Position numbers and translations under genes: made by a program | Source: Coturnix japonica | Taxonomy: Eukaryota; Chordata; Aves; Galliformes; Phasianidae | Assembly (NCBI RefSeq): GCF_001577835.2 | Contig: NC_029529.1 | Coordinates: 7,442,157-7,506,156, forward strand | DNA length: 64,000 nucleotides | Direction of reading: 5' to 3' | The notes under the pieces: model-generated | Seen by the model: only the letters and a program-made list of their open reading frames with translations | Told to the model about the DNA's origin: nothing | Database searches by the model: none | Shown here: positions 10,168 to 59,464 of the stretch, piece after piece | Numbering within the stretch: the first letter of the stretch is position 1 | Layout of the letters: every line of letters begins with the position of its first letter

Positions 10168-13100
10168 TCTTGGCACCCTAAGAAAATACCTATGTGGGGA
10201 GGCTGGGCTGAAAACCTACAGTGTAAGCACCAGTGCCTGCAGGTGTGATGGACCATCTGGACCATCAGACCCTCTTTCCAGCACTGGACAGTGATGAGCA
10301 AATCTGGGCAAATGGGAGAGAGTGGAAGAGTATCAGAGCTTCTTCCCCATCACGCTGCAGAAATTCTGGCTATATTATAAGAAGATGGTGAAGACTCCAT
10401 CTGCTCATCCAGTTACATGGCTCCAGACTTTGCATAAAAGCAAAGGGTCTGTCTCAGGAGGTGGGGGCTGCACTGCACTGCAGTCCAGCAGAGCCCTGTC
10501 CAGATGAGACTTGTGTGTGCATGGCTGGGTTGGAATGAAGCAGGGGGAAATGATACCCTGATGTCAGTCAAGGAAGCTCACCCTTGTTAGCAGAAAGCTC
10601 CTCACTGTGAATTTACCCTATTCATTCTGCAGTTTCTCTGTTGCAAGCATAGCTTTTAATCAGGAATGTAATGAAGAGAAAATACTGAAATGCAAGGGGA
10701 TCCTCTGAAAAGCACGATCTTTTTGGCATTCATCACAGTTATCCTAAGAAGCTTCTTGTAAACCTACCCAGCTGTTTCACAAAACCAGATGCATTTTAAT
10801 AGTAGCTTAAAAAGGAGTGGAAATTATTCCTGCTGGTTTGCAAACCACTGCATGTGCACATGCAGGCTTGGTGCCCAAGTAGTGTGTTTAAAGAGGCAGC
10901 AGTGGAGGGTGATATATGATGTGACATTAAACCGAGCTGGAAAGTTTAAAACAATATTCCTGCTGTGCCTGAAACAGTTGCACTTTTGAGCTGTGTGGGG
11001 TAGGAAGTGATAAGTGTAAGCCTGGTTCCAACCCTCTTTTACAAGTCTGTGTAGAATACACTCTAATAAAATAGCCTGGTTGGAGCTTCCCTGGTGCTGT
11101 GGTACTTCTTAAACTGAAGGTGCATCAGGCGGGATGCTGCGGAGTCCCAGTGGACAGTGTTATTGTTACAACAAAACAAGCTTTCTTTATCTGCTTTCAA
11201 AAGATAACGATTTTTTTACTTTTCTAGAAATAATAGAGCTCATCTTTAACCTGTCTCCTGAATCTCCACAGTAAATGTTGTACTTGGAAAAAAAGAGGGC
11301 TTCAGAGGGAAATAAATGGGCTTTCAGCTGCCGCACCATGTGTAACCTGAATCCCAGAGAGGAGAAAAACATCATGGTGATAGGTCAGGTTCTTAAATAA
11401 CGCGTGTCAGGCAAGCAAATTGTTGAGTAATGATTTTACTTCAAAATCAGCTGTATTTCTCTAAGCTGGAGTGCAGTGGGAACCAGAGAGTAGTGCTTTT
11501 GCAACAGGAGAGGCAGTCTGCATCCAAACCAGAACAGTTAATGACACAAGGAGTCTGACAGCAAAAGAGTCAGGAACTGCTCAGGGGTAAATGTGCTAAA
11601 TGCTGGACTCAGGTCAAGTGAAGTGTGTGAGGCTGAGAGGTCAGTTCTTCATCAGCTGCTGCTGAAAGGGCATCTTTTCAAGGGTGAGCAAATATTTTTT
11701 TGTTTTTTTCATCCTAAATGTAATCACCAACTGCTAATTACTCCTCCGGAAAGCCAATCTAACACAAAAATTCAGCTGGATACAGAGTGTGCTCAGGAAG
11801 GAAAGTGCAACTGAATCCTTGGGGCTTGTTGATAAAATGTACAAAAAAAGTTCCACCGTGCACGACAGAAACTAATCCCTCCGAAACAGCCCCGTGGAGC
11901 TCACACAGAGCTGCTCTGCATTTATGGGAGAGCAAAAAATGGGTTTTAAAGAATCTTTTTGAAACTCGTGGGTCAAATTCTTCCAAAGTGCTTTCCAGAT
12001 CTGATATCCACACCAAACCACGCCGGCTCCTTGTCACCTCCACTTCTGATACCACACTCAGACGAAGAACAGCCTCTTTTGATGTAACCTCGTGCGTAAC
12101 AGTCTCACTTACATTGTTCTAACTGATAAAATTCAGAAATGCATTCTGCTCACAAAACATGTGGCACTTGTAGATCCTTGTATCTTTTTCTCATTTTCTG
12201 GTATCGGTAGGAAGAATAAGGGCAGTTACTGCAGGATGTTTCAGTCTCTAATTCAGCAAGACAGAACTTCTTAAGTTTGAGAAAATATTGGTTTGCTCAC
12301 CTAGAAGGAAATTTCATCTAAAATCTGAGGCTGCAACTGAAGGACTGTGAATTACTTTCATTTAAATACTGCCCTAGATTAGTTGAAACTTCTTAGGAAT
12401 GTTTTTTTTCAAGTGCATCCGTTTTGTACAGAATTTGCACCTCCTCTTCTTAAGCAAGTGAAGGCAGCCCAGCACTCATAGAACTCACTGCATGTCCACA
12501 CCTTGAAAGATGCCCTCATATTCCAGGTCCTCTCAGGACAACTGATAGACATTAATAATTAGGCCAGCATATTTTCATAGACATGTTTCAAAGCTTCATT
12601 ATACAAATAAATGCCATGGAAAATACACTTTAATTTGGTTTTAATTTGCTAGTATAATGATTGTGCTTTAAAATAAGATTATTCCAAAACTCCAGATCTG
12701 TAATGTGAGGATATAAAGACAATTAGGTGAAATGCATGTTGCACAACAGAGCAGACACACCAACTCCGGCTCCTGTTCCAGCGCAGCATCTTGACAATGG
12801 ACAGAAGCTGCAGTTCCCAAAGAAAATGATTTTCTGTTTTCTGTTTTAAACAAAATTATACTCTGATTTCTGATATATACCTTTACCTCAAAGCTTACTG
12901 TAGCACACCCTTGTAGCTACCTCTGCTTTCATGGCAGTGGAGACAAAAAGTATGCTGAGCTGTGTTACTGGGGAAGGCCAAGGACCAAACTTCCCCTTAT
13001 CTTTTTTCACAAGAACAAAAATTGTATTTAATTTCAGCAGCTAAAATTCCAGGCAGCTCCATGGCACCTGAGCAGCTTCTGTATGATCTATGACGGGAAG

Positions 13101-14044
13101 ATAGAAAGCAGACACGATGGCTTTGGTTACCCTGGAAGATTTGCATAGCATAGAAGGTTGTGGCTTCTGTTTTCCAGCAGAGCCTTTTCCTTGCCCTTGA
13201 AAAGACAATTCAGATTCTAAATACACATAATAGTTCGACCCACTGGGTTATGAGAAAAATAAAAATAGGTTCTGGACAAACACTTAGCCTCTGGAAAACC
13301 AAAGTTCAAAATTCAGGACTTTCTGTATTTTGAGCACTCATATCCATGATCTTTAGAAGTTCATTTCTGCAAATTTTCAGAGGCACTTCCAGCTTATTCA
13401 AAAATGAAAGTCATCTGTAAATAACTCAAGGACTGTTTCTCTGCTGTACTATTAGGCAGAGAAATGGAGAGAGAGAACAGTGATTTGCACTGTCATGGCA
13501 GGAAAGAACCCCGGTAACAAGGCAGCTTCCCATGACAGGTAGGTTTTATATAGATGGCTCTTCATCTAAGCAGTTGAATGTGCTGGTGGTGGTAACACCA
13601 AACATTTACTGTGACATTTATTTAACAGTTACACAAAACAACTCTCAGTACCACTGCAAACATTAACATGCATGAATTTGTTAAAAAGAAAAAAATAGCC
13701 TTTAGTTTCATGTCATTTGGGAAAAAAACAGAAGTTCCTCCCCTGTCCCATATCCTCAGCATTACACTGTACAATTTATAGCAACTCCAGATGGAAAAGA
13801 CTTACCCTCGTTTGTTTGCTGGCATAGAGATAAATATAGTCCTTGTTTCCAGAGAATTAAAAACAACTGCAATTTTCTTTTCAAATTGATTTTCCCATAC
13901 TTATCTAGGAGCAGCAGGTGCTTGTTCTTAAAGGAAAATCATTCCAAAATTATTTCAAATACCCAACACAATAAAACTGACAAAAAAATATTCAGACACC
14001 AGAAAAGGCACACGAAGACATAAAAAGACAAGAGCAGAAATTAT

Positions 14045-14350
14045 AAATATCTAGTAAACTTTTATTTTAAAATATAAAAGAAATATTTTTGGGACCTAAT
14101 TCTAGACGCAGGCTTGACTAATCTGATTTTATGTACAGTTTTCCTTCTATCTTCTGGAGGAAGAACGCCTGTTTGCTAACAGTTTGTCACTGGCAGGAAT
14201 AATGACTCAGTCTTCCTGTCTCATGGGGAGCTCCAACAAACAGAAATGATCCCACTGGACACAGTGGAGAAATTTACATAACGAAGAATTACATAAATTA
14301 CTCTCCAAGAGCTTTACAGGATAAGTGAACATATAAAAGACACCATCATG
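14045..14350 (-). other. CEP20: CEP20 3' UTR with poly(A) signal
   Basis: The first minus-strand AATAAA downstream of the stop is at 14061-14066, giving a 3' UTR of about 300 nt. The next candidate is near 13618, so a longer form is possible. The cleavage point is inferred. Confidence 0.45.
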
Positions 14351-14427
14351 TCATCTCTTTATACTCTGTAGAACAAGAGGCTCTTCAATGCTTGTGCCAG
14401 CCATCCTTCCTGGTTCTGGAATTCTAT
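14351..14427 (-). CDS. CEP20: CEP20 exon 5 (C-terminus and stop)
   Basis: 77 nt ending in TGA at 14353-14351. Encodes a 24-residue divergent tail (RIPEPGRMAG... ending SIKR) after a split Asp codon. Acceptor tttttag. Too short to be found by open-frame length; supported by exact phase and a tail resembling the family's IEDLHVSQAV end. Confidence 0.85.
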
Positions 14428-17400
14428 CTAAAAATGAAACATAGACATAAATGTTTTCACACACTTGGAAAGCCAAAGATGCAACCGTTATTAAGAGCTT
14501 TGATATGGAACACCATCATAGCAAACTCAGACAATTTTACAAACATGTTCTTTCAGCCAACCACATTACCAAAGATAGGATCTCAGATTGCTTCAACCCA
14601 CCTCTACAAAGTCAGTTAACAGGAACATCTGACTGCAACTTCTATTGAGATCCCCGTTCCCTGTACCAGCTTATTTGAATATTCACTCAACAACATAAGC
14701 AAGAAAGGCAATTTCTAATAGTGAAAGCAAGATAGAAGTTAAATATGAGACTGAATGTTGAACATATGAATGGACTTGATTTGATAGTGCATACCCTAAT
14801 CAAAATAGCCAGGTTGTATTTTAAAACCACTGCCTGTAGGTCTCCATGGGTATATTCCATAAACTCATACAGAAAGGAACAACTTCCAACTCTGCTTTCA
14901 TATTTTTGTTTAGTTCAAAGAGTAACATGTTGTCATGTCTTACAATGAATCCTGAGGCTTGTAACTAACTCTAAGCAAATAAATCCCTATGTGATATATT
15001 ACATTGGGATTAGCAGGGCAAGGTGACTGTGCAGACTCAGTTTCAGAACTGGGACAATTATTCACATATTTAAAAAAACAAAAACAAGCACTTGTTTAAT
15101 AATGACATTTTTAAAAGATATGAATTTCTGATAAGAACCTTCTAACAAAAAAGATAAGTTATAGCAGCTTTGGTACCACATTTTATGTCTTCAGCCCCCT
15201 CTACTGGCAGAAGAGCAACGACATCGTCTTCATCAAATACTAAGAAAAGGTGCTTACTCTGTACTTCCTTATACTTCTTAGAAACTGTAATAACGTCTTA
15301 GACCTCAGATTTATTCAAATTTCTGGATACAATAGGAACAGGTGGCAGTGCTATGATGGGAAAACAATTTGTTGGGTCCACATTTAGATGAGTTTTCAGC
15401 TTTTCACAGTCCAAAAGAATTGAAAGAATAAAGCTAAACAATTTGGGTTTTTTTTTGCTTCCCTTTAGTATAACAGATAGCTACAGCTACCGCATGGTAA
15501 CAAGAGCTTCACAGTAACTTTTACACTGCAAAAAAATTCTACACATTTTGCTATCCCTGCTTTTCAAAACTGCCTGCTTTCTAAATAAAATATCCATTCC
15601 AGTAAAATATCCATCATCTTTCCGCTGGGCAACCAGATTTGTATGCAGTACATTAACATACCAACAGAAGAGAAGCAGACCTAAGAAGCTGTGTCAGTTG
15701 GACACTTATTTAAGTAAAGGAACATAGAGGTAGTTTTAGAAATCAGAAGTTAGATTTTGTAGGGCTATTCTTAAATGAATATATGAGCAAGAGGGATGGT
15801 CAGGTCACATGGTTTAATGGTATTCTGACATATAAACAATGTCCTACATGGTTTAATGGTATTCTGATGTATAAACAATGTCCTACTGCAGAAATTTCTC
15901 TATAGAAAAGGTTTCCTTGCACAGAGAAGGAAGTACCCTGTGCGCACTCACGTGTTTACACAGTTATCAGCAAACCCAGCTCATAGAAAATGAAGTCACA
16001 AATAAAGCTCCTGTGAAGATGACCCTATACTCACACCCACCTTTCTGATTCCTCTCAGTAGATGGTTTGGCAAAGTTCTGCCTTGGATAACTCAGCAACG
16101 ACACCTTTGGATGAGTACTCTGGGTACTTTCTTCATTACCACGATGTAAGAAATGCGATATAATTCCATATAAGAGGGGTCTGCTCAAGGCAAAAATCAC
16201 AAAAGCCGTCTATGAGATATATTAACTACTGAGCATTTGAAAAAAATAACCGAACAGCTTCTCCTCAGAAGTTCTTACATCCTAATGTTCACTTCTAAAG
16301 AACATTCAGATATCTTCAGAGTAGCTATTTAAAATTCATTATGCTAAATGCAATTATATAAATAAGCACAGGCACAAGCCACCCCTCAAGACCACCCCCT
16401 CCCCATAGCTTGCACTAAGGGACGTTCTCAGCTGAACTCCAGATCACTTGCAAGCAAAGAATCAGGGCATACCAAGAACAGGTACGGAGCCATGTTGTCA
16501 TGCAAATTAAACATGTGATCAGTGGGCTATTGGCTTGAGCACCACCACGTATCCCAAAATACATTTATTACTAAGCATGAGACAGATTGTGTGGGCCCAA
16601 GATATAGGGCATCACCAAACATGTCTAAACCTGCTTCTGTACCCTAACAAACCCAGTTGCATCAGAACACTGTGAATTTATATCTTATCTCACAGCGCAA
16701 TAATCTTTTTACAGCTTTGCGTATCAAATCAATAATGTGTAAAGAACAGGTTTTCTTCTGACTGAAAAGACTGAGGTGGTATGAGGCTCAGCCACACAAT
16801 TACAACAGCTAGTGAGCATATTCTATAGCGTTCACAGAACTTAATGCTACTTTTGAGGATGTTTGAAAACAGCCCCATGCTTGACACTGTGCGCTTGAAC
16901 ACAGCATGGTTAGAGCAGCTGTGTGATCCAGTCATACTGAGCTGGTGACTGAACATTTCTATGTGATTTATACAATCACTGTGGAGACACACGTGCAGGG
17001 TACATCGTGTGTTCCCAAATCAATCCTTACACTGATTTCCCATTCGCATCTTCAACGATGTTCAGCTCCTTGACCAGAAACTGTCTATCCAAGGGCACTT
17101 CAGGCTGGCCAGCTTCTGGAAAACAGATCATACAGCAAATGTCATTACCTACCACATCTAAGGACAATTACAGACCTTAACAACTTTAGATATAAATTAG
17201 AGCTACCAGTTAAATGCTGTAGCTCTCAAGTCATGCAAGGTGTTTTGGCTTTGTAGGCTGCTGGCAAACTGTTTTGCTCTTCCATCATCTGATCCGTCAA
17301 TGTAAACTCTATTTACCTCAAGGATAAGCAACTGAGAACACATTTTCTTAAAAACTAATGGTATAATTTGGTGTTACGCTGCAAATAACACAGCAAAGGT

Positions 17401-18101
17401 TGTTTGTATCCTGTTTGTTTCCAGGGTTAGCCAAGATCACACAGCCTGTTCCCACCTGATTGCATGGCTTCAGTTACCCAGCCAGGCGGTGGATAGTAAT
17501 GACAGCAGCGATGACACCACGCACAGCCCAGTACCTGCAGTGAGCACAGACGCCGCGTATTTGTACTTGTTGAACTCCAGGTATTCCCGGATCAGCTCAT
17601 TGATCAGCAGGTTCTCATCAGACAGCGGTGGCCGCGGTTCGCTTTGGTCATCCAACGCGTTGAACACCTCAGCTCTGATCCTGGCTCTTATCTGCCCCAG
17701 GGCTCCTCTTTTTTCCAGCGTGTCCTTTAAAACTGTCACCATAAAAACTCAGTTAATATAAACCCAAAAGCGCTGGAGCAGCATTCACCCCCCTGCAATA
17801 CAAACACCATTCCCGGATACTCGTGATGAAATTAAGAAAACCACACCCGTGTACGGATCGCTGTGTGACAACACTGTTAGATACAGATCGGTATTGCCTA
17901 CAGGTGTGGGCGTTGAAGAAACATGGGGGATGCTTCAAATGCTTTTCAATGAGCAACAAACGGCTCCGCCACTCCCCAAGGCGAGCAGCCAGCAGCCTGC
18001 AGCCCCGTTAAGGCTCGGAGCGACCCTTGTCTGCCCTGCCGTCCCTCCCGCAGCCCCTCAGCGCTCCATCCACCTGCTTTCAGCTCCGCGATCGTCGCCA
18101 T
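14351..18101 (-). CDS. CEP20: CEP20 (FOPNL/FOR20), complete, 5 coding exons
   Basis: Small centrosomal/centriolar-satellite protein of the FOP/OFD1 family, needed for cilium formation. Coding exons on the minus strand: 18101-18074, 17732-17535, 17115-17031, 16180-16041 and 14427-14351. They join in frame to 175 residues plus TGA; human is 174. The protein starts MATIAELKAVLKDTLEKRG. Residues about 49-81 (ENLLINELIREYLEF...) form the LisH dimerisation motif of the FOP N-terminal domain, continued by PLDRQFLVKEL and PLLYGIISHFL. The C-terminal tail (about 120-175) is hydrophilic and poorly conserved, ending SIKR. All introns are GT-AG. The start lies in a CpG-rich segment with GC boxes, typical of a housekeeping promoter. 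The gene is head to head with ABCC1, 1.75 kb apart, and upstream of MYH11 on the same strand, as in human. Confidence 0.96.
15807..15884. repeat. 39-bp tandem duplication in CEP20 intron 4
   Basis: Two adjacent copies of a 39-bp unit (15807-15845 and 15846-15884), each beginning ACATGGTTTAATGG. They differ at two adjacent positions (acat/atgt), so the duplication is young or homogenised. Confidence 0.93.
16041..16180 (-). CDS. CEP20: CEP20 exon 4
   Basis: 140 nt, residues 104-151. PLLYGIISHFLHRG matches human PLLYGILAHFLRG; a variable polar tail follows. Acceptor gagcag, donor gtgggt. Confidence 0.94.
17031..17115 (-). CDS. CEP20: CEP20 exon 3
   Basis: 85 nt, residues 76-104: EAGQPEVPLDRQFLVKEL and on to GKS. 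Read-through would stop at once (GTG TAA), so the gtaagg donor that overlaps this stop is the correct boundary. The split valine codon is completed in exon 4. Confidence 0.93.
17535..17732 (-). CDS. CEP20: CEP20 exon 2 (FOP N-terminal/LisH domain)
   Basis: 198 nt, residues 10-76. Contains VLKDTLEKRGALG and the LisH helices (LLINELIREYLEFNKYKYAA). Acceptor gtgacag, donor gtactg. This is the most conserved exon of the family. Confidence 0.96.
18074..18101 (-). CDS. CEP20: CEP20 coding exon 1
   Basis: 28 nt: ATG through codon 9 plus one base (MATIAELKA). Donor gtggat. Short first coding exon within a CpG-rich region, as in the human gene. Confidence 0.93.
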
Positions 18102-19850
18102 CTCACAACAACCACCGCCCTGACCCGGATGCGGCCAACGGCCCCCAGCGGGCGGGCACCGCGCAGGCTCTGAGGCGCTGACTGGGCGGGCTGAGGGCGG
18201 GCCGGTGTGACGGGAGCCGCTCCTAGCGCTTGTGGTCCCTTGTGCTGCCGGGATGTCCGCTGGGAAGGGCAGGCAGGGGTAAATAGCGAGCAGGGTAATA
18301 GCAGGCAGCACATGTGTGTGCGGAATTACTCTCACATTGGTGTCCTGTGTGCGCCTGCTGACTGCTCAGCGAGCGGAGGCTGAGGAAGGGCGCTCTGGTA
18401 TTGCTGTAGTGCTCTCCCCTCTAATTTCAAAGAGTATTTATTAGTGTGCTAAGAGAGTCCATCCATAGAGAGTTTTGCTCGAGGTCTCTCAAAAATGAAC
18501 GTTCCACAGACCAAAAACGAGATTCTGTTTAGAAGGACCCGCCTGTAACACTGCCGGGGCTGTGTGGGGCTGTGGTGGCTCCGGGGCAGGTTTGGTGCCT
18601 CGCCGTGCTCTGAGGAGCTGACTGTTGGCTCTGTGGATGATGAACCATTTCCCAAATCAGTTCAAATCTTTGCTGTTGATTTTTGTTGGAGTTTCTAATA
18701 GAGGTGGAACCAACTGGAAGAGAAATAACTTGTGTTGTCGTGCACAGAGGATGAGTAGAAATCTTACAGATTGTGTTATCTATTTGGCAGTATTTCTCCT
18801 GGCTTCTCTTATCAAGTACTACAAAAAAATTCTTCCATCTTATCAAGTGGAACTGGTGACTTTTATTGATTGTGAGAGCTATTAACTTTATAAGCACTGC
18901 AGATTAAACTGGAGGAAAGGCAGCGCTGACAGGCTCGGGGCAGCAGGAGATATGTCAGCTATTTCCACAGGTGCTGTAGTGAGCATCAAGGCACCAAAAC
19001 CCACCCGTGCACCCAGCAGGGCTTTAAGATGAATGTAGTGTACAAAACAGGGCAGAAACCCTTAATAAAAATAAATCTGAGGAATCAACATGAAGGCAGC
19101 GCTGTGGATATTTTAACAAGGTGCAGCTTAGGGTGTAAAAGAACATTGTAAAGCGGCGTTCTGTCTCTAACTTCGATGGCTGCTCTGCAGGTTGAACTGA
19201 TGCACTGAAATGCGGAGCGAGAGACCATCGATTTGCACCGCGGGGCGGCGGGTGGCTTCACTAGTAGCGTATTTTAGTGCGAACTGCGGGTGGAGCCGTT
19301 TTGGTGAAGCTGTTTTGGTTCAGTTTCAGTTCCCGCTAGCAACAATTAGAAGTGGCTCAGGGTTTTGAAACCAGTCGAACTGGTTCACGTTGGGAAGTCA
19401 AACGCTTGAAAACGAGACGAGGTTTTGCTGCGGCTTTTCCCCGGTCGGTGCCGGGGCTCCCGAGGGGCAGCGCGGATCCCGGGGCGGTTGGACCCCGCGG
19501 GCAGCGCGTGTTCGGTGCCGCGGGAGCCGGGGCGGCAGTTGCGACCCGCAGGTGAGCGGCAGGAGCCGAAGCTGTGCCGGTATCGCCGAGCGGGAGCCGA
19601 GCCCGTTCCTACTCTGACCCCCCCCAGCCCCGGAGCGGCCCCGCGTGGCACACACGGCCCGGCAATACACACCGCCTGCCCCCGCCTACACCGAGGCGTG
19701 GCCGCGCGGCGCCGTCGGGGCCCGCATCCCCGTGACCGCGGAGCCAATCAGGGCCCTGCGCCGGCGCCGTCGGCCGCCGCCGCCCGGGCACGGTATAGAG
19801 GTGCGGAGTGGGAAGCGCAGCGCTGCCGCGGCGGGTCGGCTCGACGCCAC
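18102..19850. promoter_or_regulatory. CEP20-ABCC1 head-to-head spacer with two CpG-rich promoters
   Basis: 1.75 kb between two divergent start codons. The CEP20 side (about 17960-18260) is CpG-rich with two GGGCGGG boxes at 18184-18190 and 18195-18201. The ABCC1 side (about 19400 on, past exon 1 to about 20130) is CpG-dense. The middle, about 18270-19150, is ordinary AT-balanced DNA in which I see no gene. The low-CpG gap suggests two separate promoters and not one shared bidirectional one. Confidence 0.7.
19741..19800 (+). promoter_or_regulatory. ABCC1 core promoter: CCAAT box and TATA-like element
   Basis: A strong NF-Y type CCAAT box (GAGCCAATCAG, CCAAT at 19744-19748) lies about 105 bp before the ATG. 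A TATA-like TATAGAG is at 19794-19800, 51 bp before the ATG and 46 bp after the CCAAT box, all in CpG-dense DNA. If the TATA-like element works, the 5' UTR would be under 30 nt. The mammalian promoter is TATA-less, so a start upstream is equally possible. Confidence 0.5.
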
Positions 19851-56499
<36,649 letters not shown>

Positions 56500-57899
56500 G
56501 ATTTGAATGTGAATGGGAAAGGGGGAGGTGGTGCACTCAGACAAATGAAATTTCCCCTGAGCTGGTGTGAATTCGGTTACAGATGTAATGAAGTCAGCCA
56601 CAGCACAGCAATGAAAGTAGTACAAAAATGCACATTTTTTCTTTCTTCTCCTGTGTATTGATTTTTAGCCAGCTTTAGGAGAAGCATATAAACTCTTGCC
56701 TGACATCTGTCATTATATGCTCAAACATAAGGTGGAGAAATTCATTGGAGAAATTATTTTCCTTTTCATTTGCTCTTATTTCCTCAAACCCATTTTTATT
56801 TTAAGTACTTTTGCAAATGCTAGTTATTTGTTTGCTGATTCCTCGTTTGATGAGCCATCTATTGTGATATGCACTTGGAACATTTTGTGGCATATAGTCC
56901 TAACATCCAAAGATTTTGTTCTTGTGAAATAATGCTTGTGCCAGATTTTCTCATTACGGCATTTACTGTACATGGTTAATGCTTCTATGCATTCTCCTAA
57001 GGATTTTACATGTGTTTACGTTGTATAGCAGCAAGTTCACTGTGTCAGTAGTGCTGATGTGCAAAAACAAGCACAGCCAACTTCAGAGTGGTATTTAAGC
57101 TTTTTTGGAATGATGATCACTCCAAAACCCATTTCTAGCATCTGTTGCAGAATACAGTACAAGATTTTACACCCGGTTCACTCAGGAATTCTGACTTGGG
57201 TGGAGAATTCTGGTTATGCCTGTGGGGGCTGAGCTGAGCGGTGAGGACTGACCTGAGCAGAGGTTGCAGGTTCAATGTAATGCTGACTGTGATACCCCTG
57301 GCTTCGGCAGTTCTGTGCTTCAGTAGAAGTTCTGCTATATCAAGGACCCGTTGGCCTTACATTGAAGAAACGCCCTTCATGCTGCTCCAGTTGACTCTTA
57401 AATCTTCTAGGAGACTATTCTGTGACATAGTTAAAATCAACAACAACCAGCCAAAAAACAAACAACACAAATCCAACACCAAAAAAAACCCAAAGCAAAG
57501 AACTGTTTCTCTGTTTTTCGAGTTGCGTGTCAGAGCTCTAACAATTCAGTTAGCAGTGGAGTCTGGTTTTTGAAGTCTTCGTTGAATGTTCAGTTTTTTG
57601 TGGGAAGAAAAAAAGTTTTAATTTGTGTTATTTTTTAATTTGTCTTATTTTAGAGGAAAATGCTGGAAAAAAAGGCAAACTAAGCCAGATGGATCCAAAT
57701 ATTGAGTACTCTGAGAATGTGGACATCTGTGAATGATGTTGACCTTAATACTAGGCTGTTGTCTTCTTTAGAGTAAAGCTATTTATTTTTTTGTAAATTA
57801 TTATGACTCTCTGAAATTGAATAGACTGAAATTTCTTTGTTTTTTTTTGTAATTACTATATGAATATTTACAAAGAACTTGCAGTAAAAAAAAAAAAAA
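56500..57899 (+). other. ABCC1: ABCC1 3' UTR (probable)
   Basis: About 1.4 kb after the stop, AT-rich, with TTTATTTTT elements near 57780. I see no canonical AATAAA. An A13 run at about 57887-57899, preceded by AGTAAA, could mark the end or simply be a genomic A tract. Human has a 3' UTR of comparable length. The end is inferred. Confidence 0.4.
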
Positions 57900-59464
57900 T
57901 GTTTGAAAGATAACAACGTGTCCTGGATGTGTCCTTCCTTGCCTTGTTTTTGACAAAGGTTTCACTTAAACTGCTTGTGGGTGGTTTTTTGTTTGCTTGT
58001 TTGTTTTTTGCCTTGAAAATAGGAATTATTGGTACTGCAGACTAACCAGGCTTGTTAGAAATGATGCTTGGAGGTTGTTAGGATGGCTAAGAAACTTTGA
58101 GTAGCGCAGTTTGCTGTGCAGATGGGTGGTAATGACAGATCAGTACAGGAGGTGCTGTGGAGAAGACCAGAACGCTGGTCTTTGTATGTCTCATTCTTTT
58201 ACACTTAAGTGGTTGTTAATAATTGTCACTGTTTTCCCAGTTTCATATAATTTACACACTTGCAAGCACAAATCGTTCTGTCCCAGCTCTGAAGCACAGT
58301 CGCTTTTGCTTGGTCAGAGCACCCATCAGTGCTTTGTGCTGTTGTTTTATTGATTCATGATCCTGATTCCACATCTGTCCTCATAAAAACTTATATCTTT
58401 TCTGAATGCAACTTGAACGACATTGCATTATGCATGATGGGAATCTGTCGAAATTAATCTTTGCTGCATGCAAAGGTAACAAATATAGTTTTCTTTCCAC
58501 AGAATGAGCAGTGTCGTCTAGTCTTCAAGGTGCCTTAAGGTAGGAGCAATGCAGCTGAGAGAGATGTGCTTTCAGGTAGGAAGGAGAGGTCCGTGGGTTG
58601 ATCTCTGCAGGCATTGCTGTTGGGAGCAATTGCAGAAAGTGGTAGGAGTTGCTGCAAGGTAAGATATGGTGTGTTTTCCTTAGTTAATCTGTTTCCATTG
58701 TTGTGCTTGTTTGCCCCTGATGCTCTACTAGTACCTGCACTATCTCAAGACCTGGGTAAGTGAAATCTAGCGTGGCAACTTGTGACTGATCCAGTATGAA
58801 GCCTTTCTAGGAGCCAGTACAGAAGAGTTTGGTGCCATCCAGCAGTGGTCAGTGGTATTACAGCCCAGGGCAATGAGCTCTAGAAGTTAGTGTAGAATGG
58901 GGAGTAAAAAGGTCACTACAAAATTCATGGATGAATTCCAGCAGCTAAGTGCAGTCATGTAGGAAACGCCTGTTTTATCTGCTTGCTTTTGAGTGCCTTG
59001 ATGTTGGTGCACGTATTTCCATATTTTCCTTTGCTGTGAAGACTTAAGGGGGAGGAGTTATGAACTGCACTGGGCGCGTGTGTTGCAATGAACAGTTTGT
59101 GTGAAATATGAGGTGGGCGCCCTCAGCCAGCTGCTGTAGAGCAGGAATTCCCTGCAGCGTATTGCTGGGGAATGGACCAAGTTCATCCTGTCCTCAGCCT
59201 CCAGGCCTCTTCTGGGTGAAGAGGGAATCGTTTGCCATAGCTGATGGTTTGTGATTCCATAGACAGGGGGACTCCTTCCCTGCCCCCTCCCCTGAGTCCC
59301 AACTTTTGTCTCTGCTCTTATGATACCCTATTTAATGGCAAATACTGGTTTGGAGAAAGTAGGAAAAACAAACATTTTTTTGGGATAGCATTTTAATACC
59401 AGTAAGGCAGCAGGCATTTGACTGCTCTCACTGTCCACCCTTACTTGTGATTTGAGCCATTTTA
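57900..59464. other. Spacer between the converging ABCC1 and ABCC6 3' ends
   Basis: About 1.6 kb of ordinary DNA with no recognisable gene, RNA or repeat. It may include longer 3' UTR forms of either neighbour. Confidence 0.5.

Larger units (their letters stand above)
8997..14044. other. Intergenic region between CEP20 3' end and MYH11 start
   Basis: About 5 kb. Apart from the TATA box and two CArG-like boxes listed separately, I see no gene. The GC-rich part (8820-9900) gives overlapping open frames on both strands with low-complexity, proline- and serine-rich translations, which are composition artefacts. In human the same interval is of similar scale, so the MYH11 5' control region is the likely content. 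Confidence 0.5.

Noticed and set aside
57887-57899. A13 tract as evidence of a processed retrocopy
   Set aside because: It sits where the ABCC1 3' UTR is expected to end, next to an intron-bearing gene, with no duplicated flanks. It is a genomic A run or cleavage-site neighbour.
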